In this document: positions 51,501-64,000 of the stretch, piece by piece | Layout of the letters: the number at the start of each line of letters is the position of its first letter | Position numbering within the stretch: position 1 is the first letter of the stretch | DNA from: Nemertoderma westbladi | Taxonomy: Eukaryota; Xenacoelomorpha; Nemertodermatida; Nemertodermatidae | DNA: 64,000 bases | Reading direction: 5' to 3' | NCBI GenBank assembly: GCA_032718475.1 | Contig: JAUCBJ010000699.1 | Span: 62,001-126,000, forward strand | The notes under the pieces: model-generated | The model's database searches: none | What the model was told of the DNA's origin: nothing | Seen by the model: the letters and a program-made list of their open reading frames with translations, nothing else | Translations under genes and position numbers: made by a program

Positions 51501-54500
51501 TAAAACTTCATCTATTAACGAAGCCTAATTCAAAGTCAAAGTATTCACCGCCATTACCTAAAACTTCATCTATTAACGAAGCCTAATTCAAAGTCAAAGT
51601 ATTCACCGCCATTACCTAAAACTTCATCTATTAACGAAGCCTAATTCAAAGTCAAAGTATTCACCGCCATTACCTAAAACTTCATCTATTAACGAAGCCT
51701 AATTCAAAGTCAAAGTATTCACCGCCATTACCTAAAACTTCATCTATTAACGAAGCCTAATTCAAAGTCAAAGTATTCACCACCATTACCTAAACTTTAT
51801 CTATTACCGAAGCCTAATTCAAAGTCAAAGTATTCACCACCATTACCTAAAACTTTATCTATTAACGAAGCCTAATTCAAAGTCAAAGTATTCAACGCCA
51901 TTACCTAACACTTCCTCTATTAACGAAGCCTAATTCAAAGTCAAAGTATTCACCGCCATTACCTAAAACTTCATCTATTAACGAAGCCTAATTCAAAGTC
52001 AAAGTATTCACCACCATTACCTAAACTTTATCTATTACCGAAGCCTAATTCAAAGTCAGAGTATTCACCACCATTACCTAAAACTTTATCTATTAACGAA
52101 GCCTAATTCAAAGTCAAAGTATTCACCACCATTACCTAAAACTTTATCTATTAACGAAGCCTAATTCAAAGTCAAAGTATTCAACGCCATTACCTAACAC
52201 TTTATCTATTAATGAAGCCTAATTCAAAGTCAAAGTATTCACCGCCATTACCTAAACTTTATCTATTACCGAAGCCTAATTCAAAGTCAAAGTATTCAAC
52301 GCCATTACCTAAAACTTCCTCTATTAACGAAGCCTAATTCAAAGTCAAAGTATTCACCGCCATTACCTAAAACTTCATCTATTAACGAAGCCTAATTCAA
52401 AGTCAAAGTATTCACCGCCATTACCTAAAACTTCATCTATTAACGAAGCCTAATTCAAAGTCAAAGTATTCACCACCATTACCTAAACTTTATCTATTAC
52501 CGAAGCCTAATTCAAAGTCAAAGTATTCACCACCATTACCTAAAACTTTATCTATTAACGAAGCCTAATTCAAAGTCAAAGTATTCAATGCCATTACCTA
52601 ACACTTCCTCTATTAACGAAGCCTAATTCAAAATCAAAGTATTCACCACCATTACCTAAAACTTCATCTATTAACGAAGCCTAATTCAAAGTCAAAGTAT
52701 TCACCGCCATTACCTAAAACTTCATCTATTAACGAAGCCTAATTCAAAGTCAAAGTATTCAACGCCATTACCTAAAACTTCCTCTATTAACGAAGCCTAA
52801 TTCAAAGTCAAAGTATTCACCGCCATTACCTAAAACTTCATCTATTAACGAAGCCTAATTCAAAGTCAAAGTATTCACCGCCATTACCTAAAACTTCATC
52901 TATTAACGAAGCCTAATTCAAAGTCAAAGTATTCACCACCATTACCTAAACTTTATCTATTACCGAAGCCTAATTCAAAGTCAAAGTATTCACCGCCATT
53001 ACCTAAAACTTCATCTATTAACGAAGCCTAATTCAAAGTCAAAGTATTCACCGCCATTACCTAAAACTTCATCTATTAACGAAGCCTAATTCAAAGTCAA
53101 AGTATTCACCACCATTACCTAAACTTTATCTATTACCGAAGCCTAATTCAAAGTCAAAGTATTCACCGCCATTACCTAAAACTTCATCTATTAACGAAGC
53201 CTAATTCAAAGTCAAAGTATTCACCACCATTACCTAAACTTTATCTATTACCGAAGCCTAATTCAAAGTCAAAGTATTCACCGCCATTACCTAAATCTTC
53301 ATCTATTAACGAAGCCTAATTCAAAGTCAAAGTATTCACCGCCATTACCTAAAACTTCATCTATTAACGAAGCCTAATTCAAAGTCAAAGTATTCAACGC
53401 CATTACCTAAAACTTCCTCTATTAACGAAGCCTAATTCAAAGTCAAAGTATTCACCGCCATTACCTAAAACTTCATCTATTAACGAAGCCTAATTCAAAG
53501 TCAAAGTATTCACCGCCATTACCTAAAACTTCATCTATTAACGAAGCCTAATTCAAAGTCAAAGTATTCACCACCATTACCTAAACTTTATCTATTACCG
53601 AAGCCTAATTCAAAGTCAAAGTATTCACCACCATTACCTAAAACTTTATCTATTAACGAAGCCTAATTCAAAGTCAAAGTATTCAACGCCATTACCTAAC
53701 ACTTCCTCTATTAACGAAGCCTAATTCAAAATCAAAGTATTCACCACCATTACCTAAAACTTCATCTATTAACGAAGCCTAATTCAAAGTCAAAGTATTC
53801 ACCACCATTACCTAAAACTTTATCTATTAACGAAGCCTAATTCAAAGTCAAAGTATTCACCGCCATTACCTAAAACTTCATCTATTAACGAAGCCTAATT
53901 CAAAGTCAAAGTATTCACCGCCATTACCTAAAACTTCATCTATTAACGAAGCCTAATTCAAAGTCAAAGTATTCACCGCCATTACCTAAAACTTCATCTA
54001 TTAACGAAGCCTAATTCAAAGTCAAAGTATTCACCGCCATTACCTAAAACTTCATCTATTAACGAAGCCTAATTCAAAGTCAAAGTATTCACCGCCATTA
54101 CCTAAAACTTCATCTATTAACGAAGCCTAATTCAAAGTCAAAGTATTCACCACCATTACCTAAACTTTATCTATTACCGAAGCCTAATTCAAAGTCAAAG
54201 TATTCACCACCATTACCTAAAACTTTATCTATTAACGAAGCCTAATTCAAAGTCAAAGTATTCAACGCCATTACCTAACACTTCCTCTATTAACGAAGCC
54301 TAATTCAAAGTCAAAGTATTCACCGCCATTACCTAAAACTTCATCTATTAACGAAGCCTAATTCAAAGTCAAAGTATTCACCACCATTACCTAAACTTTA
54401 TCTATTACCGAAGCCTAATTCAAAGTCAAAGTATTCACCACCATTACCTAAAACTTTATCTATTAACGAAGCCTAATTCAAAGTCAAAGTATTCACCACC

Positions 54501-57500
54501 ATTACCTAAAACTTTATCTATTAACGAAGCCTAATTCAAAGTCAAAGTATTCAACGCCATTACCTAACACTTTATCTATTAATGAAGCCTAATTCAAAGT
54601 CAAAGTATTCACCGCCATTACCTAAACTTTATCTATTACCGAAGCCTAATTCAAAGTCAAAGTATTCAACGCCATTACCTAAAACTTCCTCTATTAACGA
54701 AGCCTAATTCAAAGTCAAAGTATTCACCGCCATTACCTAAAACTTCATCTATTAACGAAGCCTAATTCAAAGTCAAAGTATTCACCGCCATTACCTAAAA
54801 CTTCATCTATTAACGAAGCCTAATTCAAAGTCAAAGTATTCACCACCATTACCTAAACTTTATCTATTACCGAAGCCTAATTCAAAGTCAAAGTATTCAC
54901 CACCATTACCTAAAACTTTATCTATTAACGAAGCCTAATTCAAAGTCAAAGTATTCAACGCCATTACCTAACACTTCCTCTATTAACGAAGCCTAATTCA
55001 AAATCAAAGTATTCACCACCATTACCTAAAACTTCATCTATTAACGAAGCCTAATTCAAAGTCAAAGTATTCACCACCATTACCTAAAACTTTATCTATT
55101 AACGAAGCCTAATTCAAAGTCAAAGTATTCACCGCCATTACCTAAAACTTCATCTATTAACGAAGCCTAATTCAAAGTCAAAGTATTCACCGCCATTACC
55201 TAAAACTTCATCTATTAACGAAGCCTAATTCAAAGTCAAAGTATTCACCGCCATTACCTAAAACTTCATCTATTAACGAAGCCTAATTCAAAGTCAAAGT
55301 ATTCACCGCCATTACCTAAAACTTCATCTATTAACGAAGCCTAATTAAAAGTCAAAGTATTCACCGCCATTACCTAAAACTTCATCTATTAACGAAGCCT
55401 AATTCAAAGTCAAAGTATTCACCACCATTACCTAAACTTTATCTATTACCGAAGCCTAATTCAAAGTCAAAGTATTCACCACCATTACCTAAACTTTATC
55501 TATTACCGAAGCTAATTCAAAGTCAAAGTATTCACCACCATTACCTAAAACTTTATCTATTAACGAAGCCTAATTCAAAGTTAAAGTATTCAACGCCATT
55601 ACCTAACACTTCCTCTATTAACGAAGCCTAATTCAAAATCAAAGTATTCACCGCCATTACCTAAAACTTTATCTATTAACGAAGCCTAATTCAAAGTCAA
55701 AGTATTCACCGCCATTACCTAAAACTTTATCTATTAACGAAGCCAAAGTATTCACATACCATTACCTAAAACTTTATCTATTAATGAAGCCTAATTCAAA
55801 GTCAAAGTATTCACCGCCATTACCTAAAACTTCCTATATTAACGAAGCCTAATTCAAAGTCAAAGTATTCACCACCATTACCTAAAACTTTATCTATTAA
55901 CGAAGCCAAAGTATTCACCGCCATTACCTAAAACTTTATCTATTAACGAAGCCAAAGTATTCACATACCATTACCTAAAACTTTATCTATTAATGAAGCC
56001 TAATTCAAAGTCAAAGTATTCACCGCCATTACCTAAAACTTCCTCTATTAACGAAGCCTAATTCAAAGTCAAAGTATTCACTGCCTTTACCTAAAACTTT
56101 ATCTATTAACAAAGCCTAATTCAAAGTCAAAGTATTCACCGCCATTACCTAAAACTTTATCTATTAACGAAGCCAAAGTATTCACATACCATTACCTAAA
56201 ACTTTATCTATTAATGAAGCCTAATTCAAAGTCAAAGTATTCACCACCATTACCTAAAACTTTATCTATTAACGAAGCCAAAGTATTCACCGCCATTACC
56301 TAAAACTTTATCTATTAACGAAGCCAAAGTATTCACATACCATTACCTAAAACTTTATCTATTAATGAAGCCTAATTCAAAGTCAAAGTATTCACCGCCA
56401 TTACCTAACACTTCCTCTATTAACGAAGCCTAATTCAAAATCAAAGTATTCACCGCCATTACCTAAAACTTTATCTATTAACGAAGCCTAATTCAAAGTC
56501 AAAGTATTCACCGCCATTACCTAAAACTTTATCTATTAACGAAGCCAAAGTATTCACATACCATTACCTAAAACTTTATCTATTAATGAAGCCTAATTCA
56601 AAGTCAAAGTATTCACCACCATTACCTAAAACTTTATCTATTAACGAAGCCAAAGTATTCACCGCCATTACCTAAAACTTTATCTATTAACGAAGCCAAA
56701 GTATTCACATACCATTACCTAAAACTTTATCTATTAATGAAGCCTAATTCAAAGTCAAAGTATTCACCACCATTACCTAAAACTTTATCTATTAACGAAG
56801 CCAAAGTATTCACCGCCATTACCTAAAACTTTATCTATTAACGAAGCCAAAGTATTCACATACCATTACCTAAAACTTTATCTATTAATGAAGCCTAATT
56901 CAAAGTCAAAGTATTCACCACCATTACCTAAAACTTTATCTATTAACGAAGCCAAAGTATTCACCGCCATTACCTAAAACTTTATCTATTAACGAAGCCA
57001 AAGTATTCACATACCATTACCTAAAACTTTATCTATTAATGAAGCCTAATTCAAAGTCAAAGTATTCACCGCCATTACCTAAAACTTCCTCTATTAACGA
57101 AGCCTAATTCAAAGTCAAAGTATTCACCACCATTACCTAAAACTTCCTCTATTAACGAAGCCTAATTCAAAGTCAAAGTATTCAACGCCATTACCTAACA
57201 CTTCCTCTATTAACGAAGCCTAATTCAAAATCAAAGTATTCACCACCATTACCTAAAACTTCATCTATTAACGAAGCCTAATTCAAAGTCAAAGTATTCA
57301 CCACCATTACCTAAAACTTTATCTATTAACGAAGCCTAATTCAAAGTCAAAGTATTCACCGCCATTACCTAAAACTTCATCTATTAACGAAGCCTAATTC
57401 AAAGTCAAAGTATTCACCGCCATTACCTAAAACTTCATCTATTAACGAAGCCTAATTCAAAGTCAAAGTATTCACCGCCATTACCTAAAACTTCATCTAT

Positions 57501-60500
57501 TAACGAAGCCTAATTCAAAGTCAAAGTATTCACCGCCATTACCTAAAACTTCATCTATTAACGAAGCCTAATTAAAAGTCAAAGTATTCACCGCCATTAC
57601 CTAAAACTTCATCTATTAACGAAGCCTAATTCAAAGTCAAAGTATTCACCACCATTACCTAAACTTTATCTATTACCGAAGCCTAATTCAAAGTCAAAGT
57701 ATTCACCACCATTACCTAAACTTTATCTATTACCGAAGCCTAATTCAAAGTCAAAGTATTCACCACCATTACCTAAAACTTTATCTATTAACGAAGCCTA
57801 ATTCAAAGTCAAAGTATTCAACGCCATTACCTAACACTTCCTCTATTAACGAAGCCTAATTCAAAATCAAAGTATTCACCGCCATTACCTAAAACTTTAT
57901 CTATTAACGAAGCCTAATTCAAAGTCAAAGTATTCACCGCCATTACCTAAAACTTTATCTATTAACGAAGCCAAAGTATTCACATACCATTACCTAAAAC
58001 TTTATCTATTAATGAAGCCTAATTCAAAGTCAAAGTATTCACCGCCATTACCTAAAACTTCCTCTATTAACGAAGCCTAATTCAAAGTCAAAGTATTCAC
58101 CACCATTACCTAAAACTTTATCTATTAACGAAGCCAAAGTATTCACCGCCATTACCTAAAACTTTATCTATTAACGAAGCCAAAGTATTCACATACCATT
58201 ACCTAAAACTTTATCTATTAATGAAGCCTAATTCAAAGTCAAAGTATTCACCGCCATTACCTAAAACTTCCTCTATTAACGAAGCCTAATTCAAAGTCAA
58301 AGTATTCACTGCCTTTACCTAAAACTTTATCTATTAACAAAGCCTAATTCAAAGTCAAAGTATTCACCGCCATTACCTAAAACTTTATCTATTAACGAAG
58401 CCAAAGTATTCACATACCATTACCTAAAACTTTATCTATTAATGAAGCCTAATTCAAAGTCAAAGTATTCACCACCATTACCTAAAACTTTATCTATTAA
58501 CGAAGCCAAAGTATTCACCGCCATTACCTAAAACTTTATCTATTAACGAAGCCAAAGTATTCACATACCATTACCTAAAACTTTATCTATTAATGAAGCC
58601 TAATTCAAAGTCAAAGTATTCACCGCCATTACCTAACACTTCCTCTATTAACGAAGCCTAATTCAAAATCAAAGTATTCACCGCCATTACCTAAAACTTT
58701 ATCTATTAACGAAGCCTAATTCAAAGTCAAAGTATTCACCGCCATTACCTAAAACTTTATCTATTAACGAAGCCAAAGTATTCACATACCATTACCTAAA
58801 ACTTTATCTATTAATGAAGCCTAATTCAAAGTCAAAGTATTCACCACCATTACCTAAAACTTTATCTATTAACGAAGCCAAAGTATTCACCGCCATTACC
58901 TAAAACTTTATCTATTAACGAAGCCAAAGTATTCACATACCATTACCTAAAACTTTATCTATTAATGAAGCCTAATTCAAAGTCAAAGTATTCACCGCCA
59001 TTACCTAAAACTTCCTCTATTAACGAAGCCTAATTCAAAGTCAAAGTATTCACCACCATTACCTAAAACTTCCTCAATTAACGAAGCCTAATTCAAAGTC
59101 AAAGTATTCAACGCCATTACCTAACACTTCCTCTATTAACGAAGCCTAATTCAAAATCAAAGTATTCACCACCATTACCTAAAACTTCATCTATTAACGA
59201 AGCCTAATTCAAAGTCAAAGTATTCACCACCATTACCTAAAACTTTATCTATTAACGAAGCCTAATTCAAAGTCAAAGTATTCACCGCCATTACCTAAAA
59301 CTTCATCTATTAACGAAGCCTAATTCAAAGTCAAAGTATTCACCGCCATTACCTAAAACTTCATCTATTAACGAAGCCTAATTCAAAGTCAAAGTATTCA
59401 CCGCCATTACCTAAAACTTCATCTATTAACGAAGCCTAATTCAAAGTCAAAGTATTCACCGCCATTACCTAAAACTTCATCTATTAACGAAGCCTAATTA
59501 AAAGTCAAAGTATTCACCGCCATTACCTAAAACTTCATCTATTAACGAAGCCTAATTCAAAGTCAAAGTATTCACCACCATTACCTAAACTTTATCTATT
59601 ACCGAAGCCTAATTCAAAGTCAAAGTATTCACCACCATTACCTAAACTTTATCTATTACCGAAGCCTAATTCAAAGTCAAAGTATTCACCACCATTACCT
59701 AAAACTTTATCTATTAACGAAGCCTAATTCAAAGTCAAAGTATTCACCGCCATTACCTAAAACTTCATCTATTAACGAAGCCTAATTCAAAGTCAAAGTA
59801 TTCACCGCCATTACCTAAAACTTCATCTATTAACGAAGCCTAATTAAAAGTCAAAGTATTCACCGCCATTACCTAAAACTTCATCTATTAACGAAGCCTA
59901 ATTCAAAGTCAAAGTATTCACCACCATTACCTAAAACTTTATCTATTAATGAAGCCTAATTCAAAGTCAAAGTATTCACCACCATTACCTAAAACTTTAT
60001 CTATTAACGAAGCCAAAGTATTCACCGCCATTACCTAAAACTTTATCTATTAACGAAGCCAAAGTATTCACATACCATTACCTAAAACTTTATCTATTAA
60101 TGAAGCCTAATTCAAAGTCAAAGTATTCACCGCCATTACCTAACACTTCCTCTATTAACGAAGCCTAATTCAAAATCAAAGTATTCACCGCCATTACCTA
60201 AAACTTTATCTATTAACGAAGCCTAATTCAAAGTCAAAGTATTCACCGCCATTACCTAAAACTTTATCTATTAACGAAGCCAAAGTATTCACATACCATT
60301 ACCTAAAACTTTATCTATTAATGAAGCCTAATTCAAAGTCAAAGTATTCACCACCATTACCTAAAACTTTATCTATTAACGAAGCCAAAGTATTCACCGC
60401 CATTACCTAAAACTTTATCTATTAACGAAGCCAAAGTATTCACATACCATTACCTAAAACTTTATCTATTAATGAAGCCTAATTCAAAGTCAAAGTATTC

Positions 60501-63500
60501 ACCGCCATTACCTAAAACTTCCTCTATTAACGAAGCCTAATTCAAAGTCAAAGTATTCACCACCATTACCTAAAACTTCCTCTATTAACGAAGCCTAATT
60601 CAAAGTCAAAGTATTCAACGCCATTACCTAACACTTCCTCTATTAACGAAGCCTAATTCAAAATCAAAGTATTCACCACCATTACCTAAAACTTCATCTA
60701 TTAACGAAGCCTAATTCAAAGTCAAAGTATTCACCACCATTACCTAAAACTTTATCTATTAACGAAGCCTAATTCAAAGTCAAAGTATTCACCGCCATTA
60801 CCTAAAACTTCATCTATTAACGAAGCCTAATTCAAAGTCAAAGTATTCACCGCCATTACCTAAAACTTCATCTATTAACGAAGCCTAATTCAAAGTCAAA
60901 GTATTCACCGCCATTACCTAAAACTTCATCTATTAACGAAGCCTAATTCAAAGTCAAAGTATTCACCGCCATTACCTAAAACTTCATCTATTAACGAAGC
61001 CTAATTAAAAGTCAAAGTATTCACCGCCATTACCTAAAACTTCATCTATTAACGAAGCCTAATTCAAAGTCAAAGTATTCACCACCATTACCTAAACTTT
61101 ATCTATTACCGAAGCCTAATTCAAAGTCAAAGTATTCACCACCATTACCTAAACTTTATCTATTACCGAAGCCTAATTCAAAGTCAAAGTATTCACCACC
61201 ATTACCTAAAACTTTATCTATTAACGAAGCCTAATTCAAAGTCAAAGTATTCAACGCCATTACCTAACACTTCCTCTATTAACGAAGCCTAATTCAAAAT
61301 CAAAGTATTCACCGCCATTACCTAAAACTTTATCTATTAACGAAGCCTAATTCAAAGTCAAAGTATTCACCGCCATTACCTAAAACTTTATCTATTAACG
61401 AAGCCAAAGTATTCACATACCATTACCTAAAACTTTATCTATTAATGAAGCCTAATTCAAAGTCAAAGTATTCACCGCCATTACCTAAAACTTCCTCTAT
61501 TAACGAAGCCTAATTCAAAGTCAAAGTATTCACCACCATTACCTAAAACTTTATCTATTAACGAAGCCAAAGTATTCACCGCCATTACCTAAAACTTTAT
61601 CTATTAACGAAGCCAAAGTATTCACATACCATTACCTAAAACTTTATCTATTAATGAAGCCTAATTCAAAGTCAAAGTATTCACCGCCATTACCTAAAAC
61701 TTCCTCTATTAACGAAGCCTAATTCAAAGTCAAAGTATTCACCGCCATTACCTAAACTTTATCTATTAACGAAGCCTAATTCAAAGTCAAAGTATTCACC
61801 ACCATTACCTAAAACTTTATCTATTAACGAAGCCAAAGTATTCACCGCCATTACCTAAAACTTTATCTATTAACGAAGCCAAAGTATTCACATACCATTA
61901 CCTAAAACTTTATCTATTAATGAAGCCTAATTCAAAGTCAAAGTATTCACCGCCATTACCTAAAACTTCCTCTATTAACGAAGCCTAATTCAAAGTCAAA
62001 GTATTCACCGCCTTTACCTAAAACTTTATCTATTAACAAAGCCTAATTCAAAGTCAAAGTATTCACCGCCATTACCTAAAACTTTATCTATTAACGAAGC
62101 CAAAGTATTCACATACCATTACCTAAAACTTTATCTATTAATGAAGCCTAATTCAAAGTCAAAGTATTCACCACCATTACCTAAAACTTTATCTATTAAC
62201 GAAGCCAAAGTATTCACCGCCATTACCTAAAACTTTATCTATTAACGAAGCCAAAGTATTCACATACCATTACCTAAAACTTTATCTATTAATGAAGCCT
62301 AATTCAAAGTCAAAGTATTCACCGCCATTACCTAAAACTTCCTCTATTAACGAAGCCTAATTCAAAGTCAAAGTATTCACCGCCTTTACCTAAAACTTTA
62401 TCTATTAACAAAGCCTAATTCAAAGTCAAAGTATTCACCGCCATTACCTAAAACTTTATCTATTAACGAAGCCAAAGTATTCACATACCATTACCTAAAA
62501 CTTTATCTATTAATGAAGCCTAATTCAAAGTCAAAGTATTCACCACCATTACCTAAAACTTTATCTATTAACGAAGCCAAAGTATTCACCGCCATTACCT
62601 AAAACTTTATCTATTAACGAAGCCAAAGTATTCACATACCATTACCTAAAACTTTATCTATTAATGAAGCCTAATTCAAAGTCAAAGTATTCACCGCCAT
62701 TACCTAAAACTTCCTCTATTAACGAAGCCTAATTCAAAGTCAAAGTATTCACCGCCTTTACCTAAAACTTTATCTATTAACAAAGCCTAATTCAAAGTCA
62801 AAGTATTCACCGCCATTACCTAAAACTTTATCTATTAACGAAGCCAAAGTATTCACATACCATTACCTAAAACTTTATCTATTAATGAAGCCTAATTCAA
62901 AGTCAAAGTATTCACCACCATTACCTAAAACTTTATCTATTAACGAAGCCAAAGTATTCACCGCCATTACCTAAAACTTTATCTATTAACGAAGCCAAAG
63001 TATTCACATACCATTACCTAAAACTTTATCTATTAATGAAGCCTAATTCAAAGTCAAAGTATTCACCGCCATTACCTAACACTTCCTCTATTAACGAAGC
63101 CTAATTCAAAATCAAAGTATTCACCGCCATTACCTAAAACTTTATCTATTAACGAAGCCTAATTCAAAGTCAAAGTATTCACCGCCATTACCTAAAACTT
63201 TATCTATTAACGAAGCCAAAGTATTCACATACCATTACCTAAAACTTTATCTATTAATGAAGCCTAATTCAAAGTCAAAGTATTCACCACCATTACCTAA
63301 AACTTTATCTATTAACGAAGCCAAAGTATTCACCGCCATTACCTAAAACTTTATCTATTAACGAAGCCAAAGTATTCACATACCATTACCTAAAACTTTA
63401 TCTATTAATGAAGCCTAATTCAAAGTCAAAGTATTCACCGCCATTACCTAACACTTCCTCTATTAACGAAGCCTAATTCAAAATCAAAGTATTCACCGCC

Positions 63501-64000
63501 ATTACCTAAAACTTTATCTATTAACGAAGCCTAATTCAAAGTCAAAGTATTCACCGCCATTACCTAAAACTTTATCTATTAACGAAGCCAAAGTATTCAC
63601 ATACCATTACCTAAAACTTTATCTATTAATGAAGCCTAATTCAAAGTCAAAGTATTCACCACCATTACCTAAAACTTTATCTATTAACGAAGCCAAAGTA
63701 TTCACCGCCATTACCTAAAACTTTATCTATTAACGAAGCCAAAGTATTCACATACCATTACCTAAAACTTTATCTATTAATGAAGCCTAATTCAAAGTCA
63801 AAGTATTCACCGCCATTACCTAAAACTTCCTCTATTAACGAAGCCTAATTCAAAGTCAAAGTATTCACCACCATTACCTAAAACTTCCTCTATTAACGAA
63901 GCCTAATTCAAAGTCAAAGTATTCACTGCCTTTACCTAAAACTTTATCTATTAACGAAGCCAAAGTATTCACATACCATTACCTAAAACTTTATCTATTA
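48561..64000 (+). repeat. Satellite 3: 58-bp unit, more than 15.4 kb, runs off the window
   Basis: About 270 units of mainly 58 bp, each with CCATTACCTAAAACTTTATC, TATTAACGAAGCCTAATTC and AAAGTCAAAGTATTCACC. Variants: 46-bp units lacking TAATTCAAAGTC, units with CACATACC, units with CTAAACTTTATCTATTACCG, and CTTCATC, CTTCCTC or CTAACACTT forms. From about 55.7 kb on a 151-bp trimer (58+46+47) recurs, for example CACATACC at 56706, 56857 and 57008. Longer blocks are also duplicated (2,370 bp and 2,228 bp offsets). Stops occur in all frames. The right end lies outside the window. Confidence 0.98.

Noticed and set aside
48561-64000. CRISPR-like or telomeric array
   Set aside because: There are no unique spacers; the 58-bp unit is far longer than telomere repeats and varies like a satellite.

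Overview
The window is animal nuclear DNA. The genes are intron-poor, AT-rich spacers are long, and the mobile elements are metazoan types: Jockey/L2-like and RTE-like LINEs, a tRNA-derived SINE, hAT and MITE elements, and a complete BEL/Pao LTR retrotransposon. Nothing bacterial, viral-genomic or organellar was seen. The recurring palindromes TAGGCCTA and ACCGGT, together with the gene types, suggest a marine invertebrate, perhaps an ambulacrarian such as an echinoderm or hemichordate. That placement is a weak inference.

Layout. 1-11 kb: LINE relics and dispersed repeats. A nearly full-length LINE reverse transcriptase (minus strand) has inserted into a dispersed repeat that is present uninterrupted at about 10.4-11.0 kb. 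A 5'-truncated RTE copy at 7.07-8.57 kb still has a visible target duplication. 12.4-13.6 kb: an intact single-exon galactose 3-O-sulfotransferase gene. 13.6-16.3 kb: a palindromic pair of tRNA-derived SINEs, a decayed LINE interrupted by a MITE with 22-bp perfect inverted ends, and an RTE relic. 16.9-18.3 kb: satellite 1 (43 bp x 33). 19.3-21.5 kb: satellite 2 (about 68 bp x 33). 22.5-23.2 kb: an unrecognised basic ORF. 24.07-25.99 kb: a composite hAT-type element with an 8-bp target duplication.

26.53-40.53 kb: a 13,996-bp BEL/Pao retrotransposon on the minus strand, with 545/544-bp LTRs, a 5-bp TAATT target duplication and a polypurine tract. It carries three coding blocks: a long disordered ORF1 with one in-frame TGA; gag-pol (gag, zinc knuckle, protease, RT, RNase H, integrase) with all catalytic motifs visible; and a separate 869-aa ORF3 downstream of pol. 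ORF3 looks like a DnaQ/RNase-D-type exonuclease fold followed by three CCHC zinc knuckles and shows no envelope features. ORF3 is the most novel item in the window.

41-48.5 kb: a second SINE pair, an intact single-exon peroxisomal sarcosine oxidase gene ending in a PTS1 signal (minus strand), an RTE relic, a decayed DDE-like transposon-associated gene, and a palindrome-rich MITE. 48.56 kb to the window end: satellite 3, more than 15.4 kb of a 58-bp repeat with 151-bp trimer and about 2.2-2.4-kb segmental higher-order structure. Only the sulfotransferase, the sarcosine oxidase and possibly the basic ORF look like host genes. The rest is mobile or satellite DNA, which suggests a heterochromatin-like region.
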